Positions 1 to 7,616 of a stretch of 9,827 nucleotides of DNA are shown here, piece by piece; the stretch's first letter is position 1, and each line of letters opens with the position of its first letter. This DNA comes from Bacteroidales bacterium. Its GTDB lineage: Bacteria; Bacteroidota; Bacteroidia; Bacteroidales; UBA932. The position numbers and the translations under genes were made by a program. Under the pieces are notes generated by a model that did not search any database, was not told the origin of the DNA, and saw only the letters and a program-made list of their open reading frames with translations. Where the stretch lies: assembly GCA_021443605.1 (NCBI GenBank), contig JABUTQ010000031.1:1-9827 (forward strand), in the 5' to 3' direction.

Positions 1-1464
1 GACTACGGAGGAGCCATCCACAGGGCGTTACACAGCATTATGCATCTCATTGAAGACCACGCCGAACAGGCCGCTTTACCAAAAAGATTCGCCTCAAGCC
101 GTTTGGTTGAAGGAGATGGAGACATCGTTGAAAGACTCAATCTCACAGATGCCGAAAAAACTGCCATTGAAAAGGTTGTTTCCGATATGGAAAAACATCG
201 TGGGCTCGACAGGAACGCGGCGATGGCAGAAATGAGATTCTCATTCATCGAAAGGCTGTGCAACTACACCGTGATAAAGCCTAAAGAGACCAAAGAGAGA
301 AAATTCAGCAGTCGCATAGACAAGATTCTCACCGGCAAATGGAGCGCAATCCCGTCTTTCATAGTGATAATCAGCATAATTTTCTGGCTAACTTTCAACG
401 TGATAGGTCCGGCCCTCCAAGATTTGGTGGCAGGTGGAATCGATATCCTCGGACAAATCGTCTATGCCGCTTTTGAAAGATGGCAAATCAGCGAGCCGGT
501 CGTCAGTCTGGTAATGGATGCCATCTTCGGCGGCGTGGGAAGCGTTATAAGTTTCGTGCCGATAATAATTGTTCTGTTTTTCTTCCTCTCGATGCTGGAG
601 GATAGCGGATATATGGCTCGTATTGCCTTTATGGCAGATAAGCTACTTAGAAAAATAGGTCTTTCGGGCAGGTCGATTGTGCCACTGCTTATCAGTTTCG
701 GATGCACGGTGGCCGGGGTGATGTCCACCCGCACCCTCCCCTCTGCAAAAGACAGGAAAGCCACCATACTCCTCACCCCTTTTATGAGCTGCTCGGCAAA
801 AATCACGATATACGGATTCTTTGTAAATTCCCTTTTCCCGGGACACGGCGGGTTCATAATGGTAGGCCTTTATCTATTGGGGATATTCCTCGGCATAATC
901 ACCGCCCTGATTCGAAAATGGAGTCACAAACACTATCAGGCCACCCCTTTCGTAATGGAAATGCCCGTATATCGTATGCCTTACACCAAAAACGTGCTCC
1001 ATCTCCTTGGCGACAAGGTCAAAGACTTCCTCCACACTGCATTCACTGTGATTTTGCTCTCCACAATCGTCATCTGGTTCCTGCAATCTTTCGATTTCCG
1101 GCTTAATTACATAGCTGACAAGTCCCAAAGTATGCTTGCCGCAATAGCGGGATCCCTGGTGCCGATATTCGAGCCTGTCGGCCTTGGCGATTGGAGGATA
1201 ATCACCTCGCTCATCTCCGGCTTCCTGGCAAAAGAGAGTGTGATTGCCACGATGGACGTGCTTGGCGTTGCCGGATCGATTACTGCCGCGACTGCCATTC
1301 CTATGCTGATTTTCAGCTTGTTATATACCCCCTGCGTAGCTTCCATTTCCTCAATACGCCGGGAGCTCGGTCGAGGATGGGCAACATACGTTGTTATCTT
1401 CCAATGCGTTCTGGCGTGGATTTGCGCCTGGATAGGATACCTGCTCATATCTCCACTTTTATAG
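1..1464 (+). CDS. feoB: FeoB ferrous iron transporter, 5'-truncated (C-terminal permease part)
   Basis: Inner-membrane Fe(II) transporter, G-protein-coupled family. The reading frame is open from base 1, so the start and the N-terminal GTPase domain lie outside the window; 487 residues remain of the usual 700-850. What is seen: the end of the cytosolic helical region (residues about 1-110), a first membrane segment from about residue 119, then the two Gate regions. The first Gate carries the conserved Cys235 (G-C-T-V-A-G) followed by a STRT-type stretch; the second has PFMSCSAK around Cys264. Further FeoB hallmarks are FVMEMPVYRMP, the EPVGLGDWR and FLAKES stretch, and LYTPCVASI near the end. 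The protein finishes with a hydrophobic helix and TAG. The oddity is Ala where most family members have Pro in the GCxVP motif. A small Cys-rich gene follows after 7 bases, a known feo arrangement. The assignment is very secure. Confidence 0.97.
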   Translation, partial: DYGGAIHRALHSIMHLIEDHAEQAALPKRFASSRLVEGDGDIVERLNLTDAEKTAIEKVVSDMEKHRGLDRNAAMAEMRFSFIERLCNYTVIKPKETKERKFSSRIDKILTGKWSAIPSFIVIISIIFWLTFNVIGPALQDLVAGGIDILGQIVYAAFERWQISEPVVSLVMDAIFGGVGSVISFVPIIIVLFFFLSMLEDSGYMARIAFMADKLLRKIGLSGRSIVPLLISFGCTVAGVMSTRTLPSAKDRKATILLTPFMSCSAKITIYGFFVNSLFPGHGGFIMVGLYLLGIFLGIITALIRKWSHKHYQATPFVMEMPVYRMPYTKNVLHLLGDKVKDFLHTAFTVILLSTIVIWFLQSFDFRLNYIADKSQSMLAAIAGSLVPIFEPVGLGDWRIITSLISGFLAKESVIATMDVLGVAGSITAATAIPMLIFSLLYTPCVASISSIRRELGRGWATYVVIFQCVLAWICAWIGYLLISPLL

Positions 1465-1471
1465 CACAACA

Positions 1472-1627
1472 ATGAATACCGCTACTGTAATAGTCCTCGC
1501 AATCCTTGCCGCAATTGTTGTAACTGCGTCAATATCAATTGTTCGCAGAAGAAAAAAAGGCAATTTGTGCTCCGGGTGCTCTGCCTGCAATCGATGCGGA
1601 TGTTCACAAGACAAATGCACAAAATGA
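1472..1627 (+). CDS. FeoB-associated Cys-rich membrane protein
   Basis: A 51-residue protein. ATG lies 7 bases after the feoB stop and the gene ends at TGA 1625-1627. Residues 4-24 form one hydrophobic helix (TVIVLAILAAIVV and onward), followed by a basic stretch RRRKK (residues 25-29) that should stay in the cytoplasm. The tail is Cys-rich with six cysteines at 33, 36, 39, 42, 44 and 49 (CxxCxxCxxCxCxxxxC). This layout, together with the position directly after feoB, matches the FeoB-associated Cys-rich membrane protein family. Its role is not settled; the Cys cluster could bind Fe(II) or an Fe-S cluster next to the transporter, which is inference. Co-transcription with feoB is very likely. 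Confidence 0.88.
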   Translation: MNTATVIVLAILAAIVVTASISIVRRRKKGNLCSGCSACNRCGCSQDKCTK

Positions 1628-1648
1628 TTGTGAGACCTATTCTATAAC

Positions 1649-1676
1649 AGACAAGATTGAATAAATCAATTTGTCT
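1649..1676 (+). terminator. Weak hairpin after the feo genes (possible terminator)
   Basis: The arms 1649-1660 (AGACAAGATTGA) and 1666-1676 (TCAATTTGTCT) pair over 11 bp with a single bulged G at 1655 and a 5-base A/T loop. The hairpin runs straight into CTTTAT. It starts 21 bases after the stop of the small Cys-rich gene and is the only hairpin I found between the feo genes and the phosphatase gene. The stem is AT-rich and the T run is short, so termination would be leaky. It also overlaps the proposed promoter for the next gene, so it may instead act as a palindromic control site. Confidence 0.35.
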
Positions 1677-1687
1677 TTATAAATTTG
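1656..1687 (+). promoter_or_regulatory. Candidate Bacteroidota promoter for the metallophosphatase gene
   Basis: TAAATTTG at 1680-1687 fits the Bacteroidota -7 consensus TAnnTTTG exactly. A TTG at 1657-1659 lies 20 bases upstream, a normal spacing for the -33 element. Transcription should begin a few bases after 1687, giving a leader of roughly 15 bases before the ATG at 1708. This makes the TTG at 1657 unlikely as a translation start. It is a pattern match only. Confidence 0.45.
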
Positions 1688-1707
1688 GAGATAAATTTAT
1701 CACCGCT

Positions 1708-2850
1708 ATGACTCGGCTTAACCTTTATATCACTCTCATATTTCTCTCTTTCAGCACAATAACTCTCTCCGGAAGGAATCATCCCGATTCGCTTCTATCC
1801 GTTGACGGCCCATATCTGTTCCATCTTGACGGCGGCGGCATCAGAATTGTCACCACAGATAGTTCCCAGCAAATAGATACGACTATGTATCAGTCTATGC
1901 CTGAGAATCTTACGCTTCATATCACAGACCACGAGGGCAATAACGGATTTGATGTCACGCTTCACGATATAGCGCGCCCCGACTGGAAATATGAAAAGCC
2001 TGAGAAACTCTTCATTATGAGCGACCCCCACGGCCGGATGGATTGTTTCCTCAGCGTTCTGAAAGGAAACGGGATAATCGACAATGACCTCAACTGGAAT
2101 TTCGGAAACGGGCACCTTGTAATCATCGGCGACGTGGCAGACCGCGGTGACGATGTCACACAAATATATTGGCTGATCTATAAGCTTGAATATGAGGCAG
2201 ATTGTGCCGGAGGAAAAGTTCATTTTCTGATTGGAAACCATGAAACACTCCTCCTTATGGACGACCTCCGCTACACAAACGCAAAATACAAGACTCTCGC
2301 AAAACGGACCGGGCACAAATATCCCTATTTCTGGAGCGTCGATACCGAGCTCGGCCGCTGGCTCTGCACCCGAAACACCATCGAACTTATTGGTAATGAC
2401 CTGTTTGTCCACGCCGGGCTCAGCACGGATATGGTAAAACGGAATCTTTCAATCCCGTTTGTGAACGAGATGGTGTCAAAAGGGCTGTTCTTATCCAAGA
2501 AAGAGCGCCAACACAGAGCCGAACTCATATACTTCCTCTTCAGGTCAAACGGCCCAGTCTGGTATCGCGGCCTCGTCTTGGACGAAGAGAAATATTTCCC
2601 CGCAACCAATGACGATTTGGATACAATCCTAAAATTTTACAGAGCCGACAGAATTTTTGTCGGACACACCATATTTGACGAAATATCAACGTTTTACAAT
2701 GGAAAAGTAATTGCCGTGAACGTTGATAATCCCGAAAATATGGCAAAAGGTACAAGCCGTGCCATTCTCATACAAACCGACACCCTATCCATCGTGGGAG
2801 ATAACGGGGTACGCCTTCTATCCACAAGATTAGGCACGCAAGGGAATTAA
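1708..2850 (+). CDS. Exported calcineurin-like (PPP-type) metallophosphatase
   Basis: A 380-residue phosphoesterase, probably periplasmic. Residues 1-22 look like a Sec signal peptide (hydrophobic core LYITLIFLSF, cleavage near LSG) with no lipobox Cys. The PPP-family motifs appear in order: D106-P-H108-G, G141-D142-VA-D145-R146-G, G-N177-H178-E, H235-AGLS and GH320-T. These supply the usual ligands of a two-metal centre plus the phosphate-binding Arg. The motif spacing and the long segment between GNHE and HAGLS resemble Shewanella-like (Shelph) protein phosphatases, but the substrate is unknown: phosphoprotein, nucleotide or another phosphoester. Residues about 23-98 are not recognised. The frame stays open upstream to a TTG at 1657, but the ATG at 1708 places the signal peptide at the N-terminus and sits just after a promoter-like box. 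I see no clear terminator after it, so read-through into the next gene is possible. The family is secure and the function is not. Confidence 0.9.
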   Translation: MTRLNLYITLIFLSFSTITLSGRNHPDSLLSVDGPYLFHLDGGGIRIVTTDSSQQIDTTMYQSMPENLTLHITDHEGNNGFDVTLHDIARPDWKYEKPEKLFIMSDPHGRMDCFLSVLKGNGIIDNDLNWNFGNGHLVIIGDVADRGDDVTQIYWLIYKLEYEADCAGGKVHFLIGNHETLLLMDDLRYTNAKYKTLAKRTGHKYPYFWSVDTELGRWLCTRNTIELIGNDLFVHAGLSTDMVKRNLSIPFVNEMVSKGLFLSKKERQHRAELIYFLFRSNGPVWYRGLVLDEEKYFPATNDDLDTILKFYRADRIFVGHTIFDEISTFYNGKVIAVNVDNPENMAKGTSRAILIQTDTLSIVGDNGVRLLSTRLGTQGN

Positions 2851-2927
2851 TTGCCATAATGTGATGTGATTTGAAACAGTTTCTTAAATTTTAATCGATT
2901 TTTATACGCTATCTCGTTTTTATTCGT

Positions 2928-2935
2928 TAAATTTG
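2928..2935 (+). promoter_or_regulatory. Candidate -7 box for the namZ-like/susC/susD operon
   Basis: TAAATTTG matches the Bacteroidota -7 consensus and is identical to the box proposed for the preceding gene. It ends 23 bases before the ATG at 2959, close to the 20-base distance seen there. No good TTG -33 element lies at the expected position (about 2905-2908), so a regulator or a degenerate -33 would be needed. The rest of the 2851-2958 gap is AT-rich, with a short palindrome at 2873-2883 (GAAACAGTTTC). Confidence 0.4.
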
Positions 2936-2958
2936 GCATAACAATGTGGTATGTCGTA

Positions 2959-4242
2959 ATGCATACGAGATTTTTACTTTATATCATAATTACCTTTACA
3001 CTTGCTTCTTGTATCTCGTCTCGAGATAATGCATCTATTATTCTGGGAGATGAGCGTTTCGAGGAATACCTTCCTTTACTTGAAGGAAAGAGGGTTGCTG
3101 TGTACTCAAACCATACCGGCATAGTCGGAGATAAGTCAGAAGGGCTTATGGTCCCTGCAGGGACTCCTGTTACTGACGACAATTGTGTAATCCCTTTTGG
3201 CACCCCGGCATCTGACACTTCAACAGTAGTATATGGGCCTCACATCATTGATGTTTTGATAGAGAAGGGGATAAATGTCTCTGCCATATTTTCGCCTGAG
3301 CATGGTTTCCGCGGGGCAGCAGATGCCGGTGCTGATATCCCAAGTTCTGTGGATCCTGTTACTGGAATCCCTATCTTATCTCTTTATGAGCATGGCACAC
3401 ATCTTCCCAGTGCAGAATCTATGGCAACATTTGATGTAGTGGTAGTTGATATTCAGGATGTTGGCCTACGTTATTATACCTATTACATCACAATGCATCA
3501 CCTTATGGAAGCGAGCACAAAGTATGGCAAGAAGGTGATAGTTCTTGATAGACCTAATCCGAATGGCTTTTATGTTGATGGACCGATGCTGAATATGGAA
3601 TATAAGAGTAGTATCGGTTGGTTGCCAGTGTGCATGGTTCATGGTATGACTATGGGCGAGCTTGCCTTGATGATAAATGGAGAAGGCTGGCTTCCTGAAG
3701 GAACCTGTGACCTTACAGTAATCCCGTGTCTGAATTACGACCATCAAACAAAATATACTCTTCTTTTAAATCCTTCCCCTAATCTAAAGGATATGAAGAG
3801 TGTGTATCTTTACTCTCAAAACTGTTTCTTTGCATCCACCGTGGTTACGGAAGGTCGCGGGACCATGTATCCGTATGAACTGTATGGTCATCCTGATATG
3901 AAGAACTGTGATTTCAGTTTCACACCTCGAAGCATGCCGGGGGCATCTATGCCTCGCTATCAAGATCAAGAGTGCTTCGGCCGCGATCTTCGCGATGTTC
4001 CACTTGATACTATATGGAATCGAGGAGCAGACCTTACTTATCTTATTGATGCATACCATAATATGAACATAGGAGCTGCTTTTTTTGCCGATGACCTACA
4101 TCTCGAAGAACAAGTCGGGCAATCATATGTGAGAAAGATGATTCTTGAGGGGGCAAGTGCCGCGCAAATCAAATCCCTTTGGTCAGATGATGTGGAAACT
4201 TTCAAAAAGCAGAGAAGACCATATCTGCTTTATTCTGAATAA
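2959..4242 (+). CDS. namZ: DUF1343/NamZ-family exo-beta-N-acetylmuramidase, lipoprotein
   Basis: A 427-residue lipoprotein. Characterised NamZ enzymes release single MurNAc residues from the non-reducing end of peptide-free peptidoglycan chains; that activity is inferred here from family membership. Residues 1-17 form a lipoprotein signal ending in LAS before Cys18. Family hallmarks are the KRVAVYSNHTG strand (about 48-58), FSPEHGFRG with E114 and H115 in the likely active-site cleft, DIQDVGLRYYTYY, DRPNPNGFYVDGP, the VHGMTMGELA stretch, FTPRS, and the FKKQRRPYLLY end. The protein is full length at both ends. It carries about 37 extra residues (59-95) between the HTG strand and the HIIDVL helix, including an imperfect tandem repeat. 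An in-frame ATG at 2944 would add five residues, but it lies almost on the predicted transcription start and gives a poorer signal peptide. The susC gene follows after 29 bases, suggesting one transcript. The symbol is by family, not proven. Confidence 0.9.
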   Translation: MHTRFLLYIIITFTLASCISSRDNASIILGDERFEEYLPLLEGKRVAVYSNHTGIVGDKSEGLMVPAGTPVTDDNCVIPFGTPASDTSTVVYGPHIIDVLIEKGINVSAIFSPEHGFRGAADAGADIPSSVDPVTGIPILSLYEHGTHLPSAESMATFDVVVVDIQDVGLRYYTYYITMHHLMEASTKYGKKVIVLDRPNPNGFYVDGPMLNMEYKSSIGWLPVCMVHGMTMGELALMINGEGWLPEGTCDLTVIPCLNYDHQTKYTLLLNPSPNLKDMKSVYLYSQNCFFASTVVTEGRGTMYPYELYGHPDMKNCDFSFTPRSMPGASMPRYQDQECFGRDLRDVPLDTIWNRGADLTYLIDAYHNMNIGAAFFADDLHLEEQVGQSYVRKMILEGASAAQIKSLWSDDVETFKKQRRPYLLYSE

Positions 4243-4271
4243 TCTAAACTAACCTATTAAAAACAACACTT

Positions 4272-7200
4272 ATGAATCTCCAGGTTTCGTTCAAGAGTTT
4301 ATCGATGTGTAAGACTCTTGTTGCGTTAGCTGTAATAGTATCCGTCTCCTTCGGGGCTGCTATTTCGGCTAATGCCTCTGTTGTCAGAGCAGAGAACTCT
4401 ACCCAGAGCTCACAGATTATGGCTGCGGGAATTGTTTTGGATACCCAAGGACAGCCTATCGTGGGCGCTAGTGTCATTGAGCAGGGGACAAGAAATGGTG
4501 TCGTGACCGATTCTGATGGTAAGTTTATCATCAGTGTCAAGTCAGGTGCACAAATTGAAGTCTCTTGCATCGGTTTTGCCACCAAAGTTGTGTCTGCTTC
4601 CTCAAAGATGACAGTCATCCTCGAAGAGGACTCTCAGTTCCTTGAAGAGGCGGTTGTCGTTGGTTACGGTATCCAAAAGAAGGCAAATCTTACTGGTGCC
4701 GTATCTTCTGTTGATGTTGCAAAGACTATTGAAAGTCGTCCTATCGCAGATATCGGACGTGCACTTCAAGGTGCTGTCCCTGGGCTTACCGTAACTACAG
4801 GTTCCGGTGAGATTGGAGGAGCTCCTTCCATAAAGATTAGAGGTAGCATCAGCTCACCCAACGGAAGTGGTAATCCTCTTATTCTTGTGGATAACGTTGA
4901 GATTGACGATATCTCGCTTGTCAATCCAGATGATATCGAGTCTATCTCTGTCCTTAAAGATGCCGCATCTTCTTCTATCTATGGTGCACGGGCTGCATTC
5001 GGTGTACTACTTATCACTACAAAGGCTAAATCAAAAGCTGAAAAAATAACAGTGAAATACTCTGGAAGTATATCCCTGAGAACCCCGACCAAGACTCCGG
5101 AACAACTTCCGGGGTGGCAGCAGGGAGAAATCAACCTAATAGGTGCGAAGAATGCCGCAGCTGATCCTAATAGTGTCTCTTATTACAACATAGTGGGTAA
5201 TATGCGCGTTGATCAAACCAGCATCGACAAGATGAAATCCTATTGGGAGGCATACGGCTTTGGTGACCAGTTCGGTTCGGAGATGGTTGAGGGCCGTGAC
5301 TTCGAATTTAGGGACGGAGGTATGTTCTTTATACGTACATGGGACTGGTATGATATGTATATTCGCAAATGGGCTCTTCAGCATAACCACTCACTCTCTG
5401 TAAATGGCGGTAATGGCAGAACAAACTATAACATTGCTTTTGGTTACCTCAAGCAGGATGGTCAGATGAAGATAAACTCTGATACTTTCGACAGATATAA
5501 CGCCAACCTATCGCTTAACTCCCAATTAACTAAATGGCTCTCAGTCCGTGGCGGTGTAATGTTCACAAGAGCCAACTACTCGAAGCCAATGACTTATAAC
5601 TCCGATCTTTATGACCCTATGTACTACCTCTATCGCTGGCAAGCGATGTATCCTTATGGAACATACAACGGTTATGAGTTCAGAAGTGGTATCACTGAGA
5701 CCAAGTATGCGCCACGAACAACAAACGAGACTGAATACGTGAGATTAAACGGAGGTCTTACAATAAAACCCATTGATGACCTCTCTATCGATGTCGATGG
5801 ATCTTATACGTCAAAGAACAGATTCGGAAAGAAGTATGGTGACATCAAGGGAGTCAGCACAATCAATGTCTTTACTGCCATGAATAGTGTAGCAGCGTTC
5901 GTCCCTGTCAACTACATCAGTTCATCTTATGACTATGTGCAGGAGACTTCAACCCGTAACCAATCTCTAGTTCTCAACGCTGTTGCCACCTATAAGCACA
6001 CTTGGGGAGATCACGGTTTCTCAGCAATGGCCGGTACCAATATCGAAAAGAGTGAGACCAAATACTTCCTTGCAAAGAGAATGGGTCTGCTCGATGCTTC
6101 TAAACCCGAGCTTAATCTTGCTACAGGAAATCAGACAACAGAAAGTTCACATTCATGGTGGGCTGTAGCCGGTTTCTTCGGACGTATCAATTATTCTTAT
6201 AAGGATAGATATCTTCTCGAGGTTAATGGCCGTTATGACGGCTCTTCAAAGTTCCCTTCAGGAAGCCGCTTCGCATTCTTCCCTTCAGTCTCTGCCGGTT
6301 GGCGTGTAACTGAGGAGCCTTGGATGCAGAACCAATCAGTTGCAAGTACCTTGAAAATCAGGGGATCTTTTGGAATGATAGGAAACCAGGATGTTGGCAA
6401 CGATCGTTTCGTCTCTACACTTTCTACCGGGACTGACTCGTGGATTATTAACGGGGAAAAGGTTCAGTCAACATCTAAGCCGACTATAGTGTCTTCTGCA
6501 CTTTCATGGGAGAAAGTTACCACTCTTGACTTTGGATTCGACTACAGAGTTTTTAATGACGCTCTCGGTGTAACTTTCGATTGGTATAGAAGAACAACCA
6601 GTGATATTCTTACTGCAGCAAATCTTCCAAGCACACTCGGTGCTGCCGCACCTTACGAGAATACAGGTGCAATCCAGACCAATGGATGGGAGCTTGCAGT
6701 AGATTTCCACCGCGAGTTCAGTAATGGTTTCTACTTAAATGTAATGGCATCTCTGTCAGATTATAGGACAGTAGTTACCAAGTGGACTACAAATACGGCT
6801 ATCCCTACCTACTCAAGTGGTTCCGGATGGTGGAGCACCACATACTATAAGGAAGGAATGGTTCTCGGTGATATCTGGGGTCTTACTTTTGACAGATTCC
6901 TCACTGCCAACGATTTTAACGCAGATGGTAGTCTCAAGGATGGAATTCCCGATCAGACTAAGGTATTCAAGAGCGGACATCGTTTCGCACCCGGTGATGT
7001 TCTTTTCAAGGATCTTGACAATAATGGTGAAATCTCAATGCAGTCGGGAACCGATAAAAAAGGCGACTATTCAGTTATCGGCAATGCTCTCCCCCGCCTT
7101 CAATATGGTTTTAACATTGATCTGGCATGGAAAGGGTTCGATCTTAACTTATTTTTCCAAGGTGTAGGCAAGAAAGATCTCTGGGCAGCAGGAAACCAAG

Positions 7201-7604
7201 TACTTCCTGGATTCACATCAGGAGAGCCTTATTATGTAGGAGCTGAAGATTACTGGAGCGAGACCAATCAAGATGCTTTCTATCCGCGTCCATACACCTA
7301 TGGCCAAAGCACGAGCGGAAACTATACCATCAACAACAGATATATGCTTAATATGTCATATCTCCGGTTAAAGACTCTCACTTTCGGCTACACTCTTCCC
7401 AAGAAGGTTGGAGATGCCATACATCTCTCAAAGGCACGTGTCTATTTCACTGGTGAAAACCTGCTCACCATCGATAAGGTCAAAGCTGCCATCGATCCTG
7501 AAATCGCTGTACGAACTGCAAATGGAGCCAGTGACCAGCGTAACTTCGGTCGTAGCTATCCTTTTGCAAAGGTTCTATCATTTGGACTTCAGCTCACATT
7601 CTAA
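4272..7604 (+). CDS. SusC/RagA-family TonB-linked outer membrane transporter
   Basis: A 1110-residue outer-membrane beta-barrel that imports oligosaccharides or peptides using TonB energy, working with the SusD-like protein encoded next. Residues 1-35 are a signal peptide (core LVALAVIVSVSFGAA, cleavage near ANA). Residues about 52-118 are a carboxypeptidase-D-like Ig domain (GIVLDTQGQPIVGASVIEQG). A TonB-box-like LEEAVVVGYG lies at about 124-133. The plug follows at about 137-255 and contains the SusC signature DIESISVLKDAASSSIYGAR (221-240) and LLITTK. The rest is barrel, with an EF-hand-like loop DLDNNGEI at 914-921 and the VIGNALPR motif common in this family. The C-terminus ends LQLTF with the terminal Phe expected for Bam-dependent insertion. 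No STN domain is present, so no anti-sigma control is evident. The start is the first ATG; a second ATG at 4305 would cut into the signal n-region. The family is secure, and the substrate is suggested only by the NamZ neighbour. Confidence 0.96.
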   Translation: MNLQVSFKSLSMCKTLVALAVIVSVSFGAAISANASVVRAENSTQSSQIMAAGIVLDTQGQPIVGASVIEQGTRNGVVTDSDGKFIISVKSGAQIEVSCIGFATKVVSASSKMTVILEEDSQFLEEAVVVGYGIQKKANLTGAVSSVDVAKTIESRPIADIGRALQGAVPGLTVTTGSGEIGGAPSIKIRGSISSPNGSGNPLILVDNVEIDDISLVNPDDIESISVLKDAASSSIYGARAAFGVLLITTKAKSKAEKITVKYSGSISLRTPTKTPEQLPGWQQGEINLIGAKNAAADPNSVSYYNIVGNMRVDQTSIDKMKSYWEAYGFGDQFGSEMVEGRDFEFRDGGMFFIRTWDWYDMYIRKWALQHNHSLSVNGGNGRTNYNIAFGYLKQDGQMKINSDTFDRYNANLSLNSQLTKWLSVRGGVMFTRANYSKPMTYNSDLYDPMYYLYRWQAMYPYGTYNGYEFRSGITETKYAPRTTNETEYVRLNGGLTIKPIDDLSIDVDGSYTSKNRFGKKYGDIKGVSTINVFTAMNSVAAFVPVNYISSSYDYVQETSTRNQSLVLNAVATYKHTWGDHGFSAMAGTNIEKSETKYFLAKRMGLLDASKPELNLATGNQTTESSHSWWAVAGFFGRINYSYKDRYLLEVNGRYDGSSKFPSGSRFAFFPSVSAGWRVTEEPWMQNQSVASTLKIRGSFGMIGNQDVGNDRFVSTLSTGTDSWIINGEKVQSTSKPTIVSSALSWEKVTTLDFGFDYRVFNDALGVTFDWYRRTTSDILTAANLPSTLGAAAPYENTGAIQTNGWELAVDFHREFSNGFYLNVMASLSDYRTVVTKWTTNTAIPTYSSGSGWWSTTYYKEGMVLGDIWGLTFDRFLTANDFNADGSLKDGIPDQTKVFKSGHRFAPGDVLFKDLDNNGEISMQSGTDKKGDYSVIGNALPRLQYGFNIDLAWKGFDLNLFFQGVGKKDLWAAGNQVLPGFTSGEPYYVGAEDYWSETNQDAFYPRPYTYGQSTSGNYTINNRYMLNMSYLRLKTLTFGYTLPKKVGDAIHLSKARVYFTGENLLTIDKVKAAIDPEIAVRTANGASDQRNFGRSYPFAKVLSFGLQLTF

Positions 7605-7616
7605 AAGTATTGAAGT

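Noticed and set aside
1657..1707. Longer start (TTG at 1657) for the metallophosphatase
   Set aside because: It would put 17 extra residues before the signal peptide, lies inside a hairpin, and precedes the likely transcription start. The ATG at 1708 fits better.
1795..2412. Antisense open frame of 205 codons
   Set aside because: It lies wholly inside the metallophosphatase gene on the other strand, has no recognisable motif or start context, and looks like a by-product of codon composition.
2873..2883. Palindrome GAAACAGTTTC after the phosphatase gene as a terminator
   Set aside because: The stem is only 4-5 bp with almost no loop and no T run follows. It may be a chance palindrome or a small operator, but there is no support for either.
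2944..2958. Upstream ATG as the namZ-like start
   Set aside because: It is in frame but only about 8 bases after the -7 box, leaving almost no leader, and it adds a hydrophobic WYVV stretch ahead of a normal lipoprotein signal. It is possible but less likely.
4243..4271. Separate promoter in front of the susC-like gene
   Set aside because: The 29-base gap has no TAnnTTTG box and no terminator hairpin, so co-transcription with the namZ-like gene is simpler.
6817..7167. Overlapping + strand frame of 116 codons inside the susC-like gene
   Set aside because: It is in another frame of a gene with strong family signatures throughout, and its translation resembles no domain I know.
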